Shown piece by piece: positions 24,376-36,344 of a DNA stretch of 64,000 nucleotides. Below the pieces are notes generated by a model. It saw only the letters and a program-made list of their open reading frames with translations, made no database searches and was not told the DNA's origin. The stretch spans positions 276,093,533-276,157,532 of the forward strand of contig CM042689.1 of the NCBI GenBank assembly GCA_023614405.1, read 5' to 3'. Each line of letters begins with the position of its first letter. Position 1 is the first letter of the stretch. Origin of the DNA: Avena insularis (lineage: Eukaryota; Streptophyta; Magnoliopsida; Poales; Poaceae). Made by a program: the position numbers and the translations under genes.

Positions 24376-24393
24376 AACCTTCCCTCCTTAAAC
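24376..24393 (-). other. Polypurine tract of C
   Basis: AAGGAGGGAAGG on the minus strand, directly before the LTR end at 24375. Confidence 0.75.
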
Positions 24394-24394
24394 A

Positions 24395-24413
24395 AAATAT
24401 CGTCCCGAGATTT
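24395..24413 (-). other. PPT-proximal hairpin of C
   Basis: AAATATCG, loop TCC, CGAGATTT: an 8-bp stem with one mismatch, just upstream of the polypurine tract in the element's sense. Confidence 0.55.
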
Positions 24414-24414
24414 G

Positions 24415-25837
24415 AGAAATAAGAACAAAGATTACCTAGGATTTAAAGAGATCGGGGAACTCCGTCCTGATGTGATTTTCGCGCTCCTAGGTAGCTTCTT
24501 CTTCAGCGTGGTTGCTCCACTGAATCTTGAGAAACTTGATGCTTCGGGTTCTGGTAGTTCTGAAAGCTTCTTCCAAAAAATGGATGGGTACTTCGGGATA
24601 GGTCAGGTCATCATTGATTTCTGTGGTTCGGTGATCAAGATTCTTGAAAACTTAAGTCTTCTTCGGAACTTCAAGGCATTTACGAAGTAACGAGATATGG
24701 AACACATTGTGCATGGCTAACATTTCTTCTGGCACTTCCAATTGATATGATACTTCTCCTCGACGATTCAGAATCATGAAGGGTCCGATATATCTGGGGG
24801 CTAACTTTCCTTTCAGCTGGAAACGCTGCATTCCTTTCAATGGTGACACTTTCAGATACACAAACTCTCCGATATGGAAAGAGAGGTCTCGACGTCTCTT
24901 GTCAGCGTAACTCTTCTGTCTTGACTGGGCGGTCTTGAGGTGCTCACGAATCTTGTGAACTTTCTCTTCCGCTTCTCATAGGATGTCAGGTCCGAAAATC
25001 TGACTCTCTCCTACTTCTGACCAATTCAAAGGGGTGCGACACTTCCTTCCATACATGAATTCAAATGGGGACATTTGCAAACTTGCTTGATAACTATTTT
25101 TGTATGAAAATTCTACGAACAGTAGACAGTCTTCCCATTTAGATCCATACTCTAACACACATGCACTCAACATATCTTCGAGTATTTGATTTACTCGCTC
25201 CATTTGTCCATCAGTCTGAGGGTGATAAGCTGTGCTGAAATCTAGTCGGGTTCCTAAACCTTCTTGGACTTTCTTCTAGAATCTCGAGGTAAACTGAGTT
25301 CCTCGATCCGATACGATGTTCTTGGGGACTCCGTGCAAACTGACGATTCTAGTGATGTACAACTCAGCTAGTTTTGAACTCTGGTATGTGGTCTTGACTG
25401 GTAAGAAATGAGCTACTTTGGATAATCTGTCAACTATGACACAAATGGAGTCATTTCCCCTACTAGAAGTAGGCAATCCGGTGATAAAGTCCATTCCAAC
25501 TGAATCCCATTTCCATTCCGGAATCTACATAGGTTGCAACAATCCAGCGGGTCTTTGATGTCCCGCCTTGACTCTCTGACATATATCACACTTGGTGATA
25601 TAGCTTCTGATTTATCTCTTCATCTTATGCCACCAGAATTGTTCCTTCAAATCCTGATACATCTTCGTTCCTCCGGGGTGGATAGAATAAAGGGTATCAT
25701 GGGCCTCTTTCAATTCCGAATCTGCGGGTACACAAAGGCGTCCTTTGTACCACATAACTCCTTCTTCATCTTCCGTAAATCCGGGTACTTTGCCTGTACC
25801 GATACGACGCTTGATTCCGTCGATACTAGCATTTCCT
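24415..25837 (-). pseudogene. Element C: integrase and chromodomain-like tail
   Basis: Minus-strand integrase split by stops. 25494-25276 holds MDFITGLPTSSRG (first Asp) and IVSDRGTQFTS (second Asp). 25203-24976 holds MERVNQILEDM (catalytic Glu of the GQxER motif) and FMYGRKCRTPL. 24861-24652 holds KGKLAPRYIGPF and MHNVFHISLLRK. A chromodomain-like segment lies at about 24600-24440 (FLEEA, IKFLKIQWSNHAEEEAT). Stops at 25840, 25276, 24976 and in the chromodomain sit where Gln, Trp or Arg codons are expected. Integration activity is lost. Confidence 0.87.
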
Positions 25838-25839
25838 TT

Positions 25840-27790
25840 CTACGCCTCTTTGATCTGGCTGATCAAAGTGGGTTGAAGTTCTATGCTAGCCAAAAATCCT
25901 TCGCTCACTAATTCCATTCGGAAATCTTCCATCTCTTTGTGCAAACTTGGTTGCTCCTTCAAAATCATGGAATTCAAGCGGCACGGCAATCTGCTAAGGG
26001 CATCTGCTACCACATTGGCTTTACCGGGTTGATAGTGAATGTCCAGGTCGTAATCCTTGATTAGCTCAATCCATCTTCTCTGTCTCATATTCAGCTCCTT
26101 CTGAGTGAATATATACTTCAAGCTCTTGTGGTCCGAATAAATCTCACAACGGTTGCCCATGAGATAATGCCTCCATGTCTTCAGGGCTAGAACTATGGCT
26201 GCGAGCTCGAGGTCATGGGTTGGGTAGTTTTGTTCATGTTGTTTCAGTTGTCGGGATAGATAAGATATAACTTTTCCTTCTTGCATTAGCAAACATCCGA
26301 GACCGACCTTGGATGCGTGACAATACACGTCAAAGGGCTTCGTGATATCCGACATGATCAAGATGGGGGCTGAAATCAATCTTCTCTTGAGTTCTTGAAA
26401 ACTCGCTTCACATTTGTCCGTCCATTCAAACTTCTTGTCCTTCTTCAGCAATTGGGTCATGGGTCCGGCGATACTCGAGAATCCTTCTACGAACTTGCGG
26501 TAGTATCCTGCTAATCCGAGAAATGCACGAACTTGGGTTTGAGTGGTTGGGGCTTGCCAATCTTCGACATCTTTCACCTTTGTAGGGTCAACGGCAATTC
26601 CTCCGGTGGATACAATGTGGCCGAGGAATCCTACCTCCTGTAACCAGAATTCACATTTGCTAAACTTGGCATACAACTGATGCTCTCTAAGGGTTCCAAG
26701 AATGGTCCTTAGGTGTAGCTCATGTTCTTCCTCTGGTTTGGAATAAATCAGAATGTCATCGATGAAAACAACGACAAACTTATCTAGGAAGTCCATAAAA
26801 ATCTTATTCATGAGATTCATGAAATAAGCGGGGGCATTGGTTAATCCAAAAGACATGACAGTATACTCGTATAATCCATATCTAGTGGTAAAGGCAGTCT
26901 TTGGAATATCCTCTGCACGAATCTTGAGTTGATGATAGCCAGTTCTAAGATCAATCTTTGAAAACACCTTGGCACCAGTCAACTGGTCAAATAGATCTTC
27001 TATCTTTGGCAATGGGTACTTGTTCTTGATAGTGACATCATTCAACTTCCGATAATCCGTACACAAACGGTTCCCTCCATCTTTCTTGTCCACGAACAAA
27101 ACAGGTGATCTCCATGGTGACGCACTTGGTTGAATAAATCCAACTTCCAGCATGGCATCCAGTTGCTTCTTCAGTTCTGCTAGTTCAGACGGGTTCATAC
27201 TATATGGTCTCTGGGCTATGGGTCCTGTTCTAGGGATTAGTTCAATGGTAAACTTGATATCCCGATTTGGGGGCATACCGGGCAAAACATCTGGAAATAC
27301 ATCGGGGTATTCACAGACTATCTGGACTTGGTCAATGGTAGGTTGGGCTATACTCTTGTTGCACTTGAATTGACGAGGTAAGGTTTCATATACATGCTCG
27401 ACTGATACTCCGGTTGTACTGGTCATGGTTATGGCTTTCTTGGCACAGTTAATTAATCCTTTGTGTTTGGACATCCAGTCCATTCCTAGTACTACTTCCA
27501 AACCTTTAGTTCCGAGTACTATTAGATTAGCATAAAAATCTATTTCATGGATTCGGATAGGGACGACTTTGCAAATTTGCCTAGCTTTGATGGTTGAACC
27601 GGGGATTTGAACAATCATAACATGCTTAAGTTTGGTTGTTTGGATCTTACTATTGCATGCAAATTCTTCAGTGACAAATGAGTGCGATGCTCCCGAATCA
27701 AACAACACTCTTGAAAGTACCGAGTTAACGGAAAACATACCCAACACGACGTCTGGCGCTTCCTAGGCTTCTTCAGCATGCATGAGAAAA
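25840..27790 (-). pseudogene. Element C: protease - reverse transcriptase - RNase H
   Basis: A 635-codon open frame at 27747-25840. Protease has [10 protein letters not shown] (D17). RT contains [11 protein letters not shown] (catalytic Asp 266) and [10 protein letters not shown] (residues 328-331, the catalytic pair). RNase H spans about 470-585 with SDHKSL and ADALSRLP. The RNase H motif usually YCDAS reads YCHAS (His477), so the first catalytic Asp is lost. An in-frame stop lies in the gag/protease linker just upstream (HAEEA-stop-EAPDVV, about 27763). The frame ends at a stop at 25840 in a Gln position before integrase. Apart from this the domain is well preserved, which suggests a moderately recent element. 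Confidence 0.92.
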
Positions 27791-27835
27791 AGACGGTCGT
27801 TGCGGTTGAGCGAATTCCCTGGGGCAAACCTTCTA

Positions 27836-28638
27836 CTACTCCTCGGAGTCGGTGTACTCATCATCCTCATCATCATCATCGTCATCGATGAAGGCGAAAT
27901 CCTCCTCATCGGTGAAGAAGTCCATGGCCTGATCTTTCAGAAAGTCATCATCATCGCCGAGATAGGAGTAGGGATCTCCACGAAGGTCTTCTCCGGCATT
28001 CTCCCTTTCCTCCAACTGCATGTCTCTCTCGTGAATGGTCTCCTCCAAATCCGTGATCCGGTGGCGAAGACGGCAATGATGTGCTCCTTCTTGTCGAGCT
28101 GACAGCGACGAGACTTGCAATCCTTCACTAACATGGCAAGGGTCTGATCCTTCTTCTTGGCGATGGAGTACTTGTGGTTGGCGTAGGAACGGGCGTTGTC
28201 CAACTCCTTCTGACGATCGTACATCATGAAGTTGAGGTGCTCCACTTGACTCTTTAGCTCGGGATGATGTGGGTCCTCTAATGGCTGTCCCATAACATCA
28301 CGTCTTGGGTAGAACTCAAAGCGGGTACCCTTGATCTGATTGATACTCTGCCCACATAGACAGGCAAGAGCTTCCTGCATTGCCCTGGCTAGTCCATCAA
28401 GCCAGTTGTTTTCTCTTAAGGTGAACTGAATTCCCTCGGCAGTGGGAGGTTCAATCTTTCCTCCGAGACTTGCAACAACTAGCCACTTCAGATCTTCTCC
28501 TACATGATCATTGAGCTGAGCTCCGAAGAACTGGGGGTGCGGACGCTCCAGAAGTTCCGAAAGCTGGTCCAAGTCACGCTCAAAGATGAGGTCTTCTCCA
28601 TTCCCCAACTGATAAAACTTGCTATACTTCACATCCAT
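27836..28638 (-). pseudogene. Element C: ORF0 (coiled coil plus acidic tail), frameshifted
   Basis: Begins at ATG 28638, about 220 bp inside the primer site, upstream of where gag should be. The first frame (to about 28090) encodes a globular N-terminal part followed by a charged helical region. A single frameshift moves it to a second frame (visible 28120-27836) with a heptad-like stretch (ITDLEETIHERDMQLEE) and a tail of Asp/Glu runs coded by repeated ATC/ATG triplets. An extra ORF upstream of gag is known from rice RIRE3/RIRE8-type elements; its role is unknown to me. The same architecture occurs in element G at 55311-54316. Only a short gag C-terminal remnant separates it from protease. 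Confidence 0.75.
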
Positions 28639-28855
28639 CTATAAGAATATAGTATGAGTAAGTTAGTAGAGGGATCAAGTGTGTCAAATTTTATGTATTT
28701 TGCAAGAATTTTTGAGGAACATGAATTTTCATGAAAGAATCCAAGTGATAAGAATGAGAATAAGTTTTTGTAAATACTCACTTCTTTTGGTTTTGAAACT
28801 AAGCTTTTTTTGATTCAAACGTCCATTCTAACTAGGGTCTCCTATGGTCAGGATG
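28639..28855 (-). other. Element C leader
   Basis: 216 bp between primer site and ORF0, AT-rich, no feature seen. Confidence 0.6.
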
Positions 28856-28867
28856 GCTCTGATACCA
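28856..28867 (-). other. Primer binding site of C (tRNA-Met)
   Basis: TGGTATCAGAGC on the minus strand, three bases from the LTR start at 28871. Confidence 0.92.
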
Positions 28868-28870
28868 ACT

Positions 28871-30701
28871 TGTCAACACCCAAATTTTTAATCCCAGATA
28901 CCTGTTATGCCATACATCACAATCCCAGGATTACCATTTTTGCGAGACACAACAGATTTAGATATCACAGTACATCATCCATTACAAACCATACATAAGG
29001 TCTTACACAAATAAGGATCTCATGATCAAGTTCTTAATACAACTCAAGCAGCGGAATAACGTAATAGTAACGATAGCGTAGGCGAAGATCCATCTTCAGG
29101 GTCACAGGCAATGCTGACGATGGGAGATGATCCTAGTTGTCGTAACCTTCCTGTGGTCCATCATCCTTATACTCCTCTTCATAGTCTGGCCACGAGAATA
29201 GCCAGGGACAAAGCCATGAGTACTCTTTAAGTACTCGCAAACTAATACTAACAAGTTAAGGGGGGGTTTTTGTGTAGTAGGATGCTAAGCTCTAGGGTTG
29301 TTTTGCAAAAATCCAGATTTACCTCTACTAAGTTCAAAAGCAAAGAAAGCTAGTTGAAAATTTTATACCACCTAAGTGGGAATTTGAATTTCATATCACA
29401 ACTCTGTTGTGGTCAAGTCAAAGTCTCAATTCATTTCATAAGTCATTTTGAAAACATCTGACGGGCGAACAGTATGGCCACTCCAACTATCCATAACCTC
29501 GGACGCGGCTATTTGAATAGTTTGACACTCTGCAGAGATTGTACACTTTCACCACAACATTCGATACATCCGTCAGGAACAAATCCTGAATTCACCATAC
29601 TCAGTTTACGGATAATCAATCCTAACCTTTCAATTACACGCCCTAGTATAGGCACCTCTCCTGTGAGTTTGGCCTCCCAACCATGACCAACTGTCATCTT
29701 GGGTACTGCACAGGTGGACAATCTTCACAAGGTAGCCTCAGCTCAGACCTTGGCCGTGAGGGAACCCATACTAAGGTATATAAATTTCGAGTCAATCCCT
29801 ACCCAATTTTTGGGTATTGTGGTTGTACGGTAAAATTGGAATGTTATCGCATCCAGACAACCATCACTTTTATAAAGGGTTAAGGCTCATGCCTCAACAT
29901 TTTCATCATCAAAAATCATCTGGTGTTCGGAAACACATGTCAATACATTTCAGTAGAATGACTCATGCTTCTAAGGTTTTCATAACCATTTTCACCAAGT
30001 ATTCCCATCTAACGTTGATCAAGTTTTATGCTTAGCACTAGCATCTACAAGTGGTGGTAACTACTAATGAGGGATGGTAAACTCTAAGAGAAATATTTGA
30101 TAAAGAAATAAAGTATAAAACTTGTAAGTAAAACTAGGATTGGGTTATCAAGTGGGTATGATCACATATGCTTAAGGCATATAGTTGTCATGGTAACAAG
30201 CAAGTGTTAGCTTGCAAGGTTTCAAGTATTGGCTTGCATAGGTCAACTTGGGTAGTAAGGCTTGCCTTGTGCAGAGCTGTGGCTGAAGTTCTCCTCGGCT
30301 TCTTCCTCGTAGTATCCTCCTTCCTCCTCGTATCCTTGGTCGGTACTAGCGTCTATAAATAAATACGAGGTACACAATCACTAAACAATACTTAACTATT
30401 TTCAATCCTCACACCAAGGTGCACTATATATGATCTAGCATCATCACTTAACATTACAAGATTAAAGCATTTGTCTTATTTATTTTAATTTGAGAAAAGT
30501 AATTTCTACTCATTGAAAAACTACTTAAGATTTAATATTCTCCAACTCAAACATGGGATCATGTTGACACATGTCATTACCACATATTTCAGTACATGGG
30601 AATGTGATTTAAAGTAATGTCACAATTTAATAAGGTTTAACCTTTTTATTTTAAATAAATAAAGGGACTAGAAATTCCTATGTGGCATTCTTTTATTACT
30701 T
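28871..30701 (-). repeat. Element C 5' LTR, truncated
   Basis: Starts TGTCAACACCC and follows 20363-22315 closely, then diverges abruptly after ATTACTT at 30701. About 2.06 kb of the LTR is missing. A palindrome copy is at 29528-29537, 657 bp from the terminus. Paired small ORFs at 29474-29686 and 20959-21171 are similar only because the LTRs are duplicates. Confidence 0.88.
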
Positions 30702-33700
30702 TCGATGTTAGGGGGGTTGGATGCAGAAGAATAAGGCAATTCAAATGGTGGCCGTGCCGCCCAAAAATGGTCACCGGTGAAGGGTCGGCGAAGAGCTTGC
30801 GGGCAACCACGTAGGCGGCGATACAGGAAGCAATTGAAGCATTGGGTCATACTGGGAGACTCAGTAACTCACCAGGAAGCTCGCAGAGGTGTCAGTGAGG
30901 GAAGGCGAGGTCAGAATTGGCGACGAACGACGATTACTATCAGCGGCAGTGAGGTATCGATTGATCCGATAGGGGGGTCTTCGGCTTCCATGGCTTGGGA
31001 TAACGAGGGAAACGAGGTGAGTCCAATGGCACCCTCAGGGAGGACAGGGGGCTCGGGAACGACGGAGATGAATAGCTCCGGCGAGGCTCGATTTTCGGTC
31101 AGAGAGGAAGTTGGGGAGGATAAGAGGATAAGGCTCTCCGGCGTGGTGGTGGCCTTCTTATAGGCAACGAACATCGGCGGCGTGGATCTTGGCGACAACG
31201 GGCATCGCGGCAACGGCGGACGGCCGACGATGCGCCAGGCAGCAGCTTTGCCGCGGCTGCATTCTGGCGAGAGGAAGAAGAAAGTAAAAGGGAATAAAAG
31301 GGGTATGCAGGCCGGTCGTGGGCTAGGTGGGCTGATGCGGAGCGAGTGGAGAGGGTTGGCTGCAGCTCACGAGCGACGAATAGGCGAAGAGGAAATGGGC
31401 CGTGGGCCATTGCTGACTGCTACTCCTTTTCCTTATCTTTTCTGTTTTCTGTTTTTTAATAATTTGTTTTCAATTCAAATTTCTTCAAGGTTTTAAATAC
31501 CATATTTTTTGTATAATATTTTAAATATTCCAAAGATAACTATACTGAGTGATTACTCTAATCATGTTGATATTTTCCAATGCTCACAATTATATCAATT
31601 TTTTTTATTGAATGGAATAGTAAGAATTAGGGTTTTAGGGGTTTGTTAATTACATTATACCCTTATAGAATGATTTTTTTATTTCCTCCTAATGAATGTA
31701 ATGATAAGGGTTTAAGATAGTTAAATATATTCAAAGCATGCATCCATCTTTATTATTATATAACAATCATTATATAAGAGAATTTAATTATTAGGGTTCT
31801 CAAAATGGTGAATTCTATTATTCAAAACCTACTAGCAGGTAAGTCCTAACCACTCTTCTTATTTAAAATATGCATAGTTGTTTTCTAGAACTAGATAATC
31901 ATTACTTGCTTAAGTGTGATTAATATATGGATATAATATTGGGCATAATGGTTTATATTGATTCCCAATTATGTGATACACATGATTTAGAGGTTTGAAA
32001 GTGTCAAAGATATATTTGAGGGATTTTCTATAGGAAAATATTCCTATAAAGCTTTGTATAAATAAGATGATAGATCAATCAAATGAAATGGACACTATGT
32101 TTGGCTAAAGATTTAGGGTTTAGTGTTTACCAAGAATTCCTATCTTCCATAGTTCACAATCCTGGACTTCTAATTAAGGAATTCCTTTCGTAGATATACT
32201 ACTCCTTCATATCCATCATCATGTGTTAACATGATGATCTTTACTTCACAAGAATATTCTTATCAATAATTTCTCCTCTTAAATCCTTTTGTAACTGCAA
32301 TGAGTTTGACACTAAAGCTTTCATAATCTTTTTATATCTATACTTGGTTATATCAACTACTCTACTGCTGATAACCTCCAATCCAACAAGCAGTTACTTC
32401 TAACTCCATTCATACTCTTCCTTAATCATTAACCTTAATAATACTCCAATAGATGTATACATCAAACTACTTCACCTCAAGTGCTTACTATTTTTAAGAG
32501 GAATATTATTACTTCAATAACTTCATGTTACTCTAACTTCATCTTAGTCATAATATCTTATATCTACTTAATTCCAATATCTTATATTCAAACTTTACAT
32601 CATATAATGATGACTTAGCATGGATAACCTAGAGTAACATATCTATACGAGGATTCAATCATGTTCTATCCACCAATGTCACTTATACATGGTATAAGCA
32701 TTCAATATTGGTGACAAAATCATGATCATTAGAATCCTTTGATCATATCTGGCTTAGGTTTCCAGTTGGCTAATCATGGCTTTATCAATACAACTTTACA
32801 ATTGTATTGAAATTACCTTCTTAGTATCTCTTATTGGATTAAGGGATGTTATTCATTTGCTATGCCTACTTAATCCAATAGGATTACTCCTAGTAACTTT
32901 CTTCAGGATTCATCCTTGTAATCTTCTTTATTACCATATAATTATATATTCCAATAACTCTTCCATCATTTCAGGTGTGAGTTAACTCCATCAATTATCA
33001 TATTGATCTTATTCTCTTCCAACTCTCCTATCCTATAGAGGATACTCAAATCTAGCATTAATATTTACCCCTTCTTACTTATTTCTTTATAGGGCTTAAG
33101 TGAATGCTATAATATGGTCAAGAGTTGATAGATGAAGAATTGATAGATGAAGAATTCGTGAATCAATAGTTGATTACTCAACATTTGTGAACAACAGATA
33201 TTAAGATAAGATTTATTAGAGATGATAAAGATTGATATGGAAAGAAAGATATATGATGAATGATATTGACTTGGTTTCTTTCCTACTCAAACTCATTAAA
33301 GAGTTAAGGTTAGGTATTACCATGATATTCATGGTATAAGTAGATGAAATTAAGATTTAGTTGTTACATTCCTATTACTTAAGTTATATTTATAACTTGG
33401 TATTCATGAGTTCTTGTAATGAATACTATGATATGATCACCTAAGGATCAAATATAAATCATTAAGTAATGTATTGGAGTTTAACTTTTATTACATTTGA
33501 TCTACCCTTAGATCAAATCGCCCTTACCCAAAATAAGGTTTTAGCAAAGGTCATATTGAAACTTATTGCAGTCAACTTGATGATCTACTTCAATTCCATC
33601 AAGTTAAGAGAAGCTTCAATAACTTTGACAAGTTTTGTTCAAAAGCGCGGAAATTATTCGTATTTTCTATGCATGAATGCAATGCACACATCTGGATTCA

Positions 33701-33734
33701 GCTTATTTCTAATCTCTAATGCTGGGATGTTACA
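30702..33734 (-). repeat. Element F left LTR, second part
   Basis: Homologous to LTR B from about 7200 onward: the GC-rich island 30770-31450 parallels 7200-7990, and 31900-33660 parallels 8690-10260 closely. It ends GGGATGTTACA at 33734, before a polypurine tract. The F segment corresponding to B 4944 to about 7200 was lost together with the end of element C. The ORFs at 30777-31496 on both strands are GC-island shadows. Confidence 0.78.
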
Positions 33735-33750
33735 GACGCTCCCCCTTAAA
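33735..33750 (-). other. Polypurine tract of F
   Basis: AAGGGGGAGCGTC on the minus strand directly before the LTR end at 33734. Confidence 0.65.
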
Positions 33751-33752
33751 AT

Positions 33753-33772
33753 AAACTTCGTCCTCAAAGTTC
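33753..33772 (-). other. PPT-proximal hairpin of F
   Basis: On the minus strand AACTTTG and CGAAGTT flank an AGGA loop. One pair is G-U in RNA, so the stem is kept. The position matches the hairpins of A, C, E and G. Confidence 0.5.
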
Positions 33773-34767
33773 GTAAACTTCACGTTTCGGGGTAAGGAAT
33801 TGTCTTGCATTGATTACGATATATCTCAACTCTATGGTAACCTCAATGGGAATAATTGTATTATCCCATATCCAAATCTTTTCCTTGAATCCTCATCATA
33901 CTCAACAATCTTTAACTTGGTGTCTCCAATGCTCCAAAGTTCCTTTTACTTTACTCCCCTAGGGATATATCTTATATCCTTATTATAAATTCCTTAATTT
34001 GGGGTCTCTTATTTAGTTCCCTATCCTGATTAGGTATCCTAATCCAACTCCTTTTGTTAAGTCATCGAACTTTCTTACTATACTATGTAAGGTCTAAGAA
34101 GTCTCACTAACACATGGTTTTAAATTTTATTAGGCAATAACTATGGTCAAAAGACGATCTTTTGATTTTTCACTGTATGAGTTGTACTGGTGATCCTTCC
34201 AAGATTGGATTTGAACTCATTTAATCCATACCCATTGGAATTTCTTGTTCTCTACACTTGCCCAATTGGATGTGCTCTATTTCCTCTTAAGGATCCCTTA
34301 AGAGTTGTTTCTTTTAGAAGTAGTCTGTTAGGACTATTCTATTTTATTCCTTCAAGATTTTACCTTATCAAGCTTTAGAAACTCTTTTATTATTTCCTTA
34401 AGTACCTTTTCAACTTCCATTTAATGTTTACTCTCCCCCTTAGGGTTTACTAATGGTCTCTAAACTGCCTTCTAAAGTAACCATTGGCTTTATAACTAGA
34501 ATGTTGGGCTTTGTTTAGCACTTTACCTAATTAGGGTCTCATGAAAGATTGTATGGTGTATCCACACAATTGTGGATCTCTAAAGTGAATCTTTCAGCAT
34601 AATTTGTCTTACTTACTATTTGGACATTTTCTCTTTGATAGGTCAATTTTCACGAAGAGTCTCGAAAGAAGGTCACTTAAATTTTATACTTCTTTAAGTC
34701 TTACTTGGATTGGCCAAGTTTTATGCTCTTTATGCAACCATTAAGATGATCTGGTTAACTATGTCAA

Positions 34768-34843
34768 TCAAATACCAGCTACGAACATAATACCAACTGT
34801 GGATCAGAATACCGACTATGAATCAAATACCAGCTGTGGATCA
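34768..34843. repeat. Imperfect short tandem repeat in F interior
   Basis: Four degenerate copies of a unit of about 17-21 bp like AATACCAACTGTGGATC (variants AATACCAGCTACGAAC and AATACCGACTATGAATC). Confidence 0.6.
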
Positions 34844-36330
34844 TCCTAGGTTGTAGGTATTACCCTAGGGCTTCCAACATCCTTATGGAATTCTCTCTGA
34901 ATTGTCAGAGCTTGAATACCATTTTGGTTCCAAGGCTTCTTCTTTATACTACTTCATGATGCTTCCATAAGCTGGATACTACTACTCCATCAACTTATTA
35001 GTAACATCACCTACTTTGATTGAACCTTAAGTTCATCACTTCATGTTGCTCCATGTATTCCCTACATTAATCTTACTTATTATTGCTGACTAATAATGAT
35101 CTGAACTTGATCCATCCTTTCAACTGTGTTAATACTCCTTACACTTTGCTTCATTCATCATGTAAGTCTTCATCTTGGTCTTCGGAACTCGTCACTCCCT
35201 TACACGAATTCCCATTCCTATGTAGGTCTATAACATCAAGTAGTAACTGGATATTGCAACATGCATTTGCACATCAAGTCAAACTTCATGTATAGGTCTA
35301 GTCAATCAAGAAGATCCAATAAAAACAAATAGATCCAAATGCGGTACATATAACACACATTATTCTAAGCCCGGAATATAGTAGTCGAGTATAATATCTC
35401 TAGCCTTCAGACTTAGTTGTGTAGTATATGACACCTCCTCATATAGGTTTACATCGTGATACTTAGCACATAAGGTCAAACTATACTTTGTCTTGACATT
35501 TACCCATATTTCTCCATTGCAAAAGGATAATTCTAAACAAAGTGGTCTCAATTTGGTTTTGACTAAATTTTTGTATCACTTTTGAAATGATTAACTATAT
35601 CCAACCTTTCTTTATTAGTAAACTAACCTCGCATGATCACTCCAAATGTCTAATCAGATTCTATTTGCTAACTTAAACCAAAGATTATTAGAAATTTTTA
35701 ACACCCATGACTTCTATCATAGCTCTACCATGTTATTTTCATACTTCTACTTCAAGCTAATTCACTAAGTACTTGTCATACTTACACTTACATCATGGTT
35801 TTGGATCTAATCTCACCATGATCTTATTATATTTTGCCTCTTTATCATGATAACTTTACTTCTCACTATACTATTATTAAGTCATAACATAATTGCACTT
35901 CATCACATAGAATTCTCAAGTGAATCCCACATGATTGCTACTCATTAGATCTACATTTATCCTAATGATATTCATCAGGTTTTCTTTGGTTATTAACTAA
36001 CCATAAGATTCCACTATCATACATGAATTCTAGGGTTAGGCTACACCAGTAAGAGTACTTCATTTGATGTCTTACACTTCCTACAGTATCTTGGTGGTTT
36101 ATGTCTCCCTCGGAAGACACTAAAGAGAACTATACTTGAGAAAAGTAAAATAATTACTCCTAAGAAAGAATGTCTTAAGCATCTGACTTAGGTGTGACAA
36201 GGTTATCCTCAAGTGGATATTCATCACAAGTTATATGAATATTTGGTTTAGATAAGATGGCTCCTATAGTCACTATCCAACCTACAGATCTTCCTAAATG
36301 TTTTTTTTAATCCTAAGGTCAAAGCATATT

Positions 36331-36341
36331 CTCTAATACCA
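36331..36341 (-). other. Primer-binding-site-like sequence of F
   Basis: On the minus strand TGGTATTAGAGA, 10 of 12 matches to the tRNA-Met site TGGTATCAGAGC, three bases inside the LTR start at 36345. The two differences may reflect age. Confidence 0.6.
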
Positions 36342-36344
36342 ACT

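Larger units (their letters stand above)
20363..30701 (-). mobile_element. Element C: Ty3/gypsy chromovirus (Tekay/Del-like), gag deleted, one end lost
   Basis: Minus-strand element with a 3' LTR of 4.0 kb (20363-24375), pol, an ORF0 and a primer site. The 5' LTR has only its first 1.8 kb (28871-30701) before the sequence jumps to the F LTR. The gag region is missing between ORF0 and protease. The LTR terminus at 20363 reads TA for TG. It inserted in F's left LTR; the left flank is TTGCC and the right flank is lost in the deletion. The chromodomain-like tail and ORF0 place it near RIRE3/RIRE8/Tekay-type chromoviruses. Confidence 0.87.
33735..36344 (-). other. Internal region of F, non-coding
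   Basis: 2.6 kb bounded by a polypurine tract and a primer-site-like sequence. Reading both strands I recognise no gag, protease, RT, RNase H or integrase motif and no ORF above about 110 codons. It is AT-rich. An imperfect tandem repeat lies at about 34768-34843. This interior would be mobilised only by proteins from another element. Confidence 0.7.

Noticed and set aside
34768..34843. CRISPR-like spaced repeats
   Set aside because: Short, degenerate and contiguous tandem units without spacers, in a eukaryotic retroelement.
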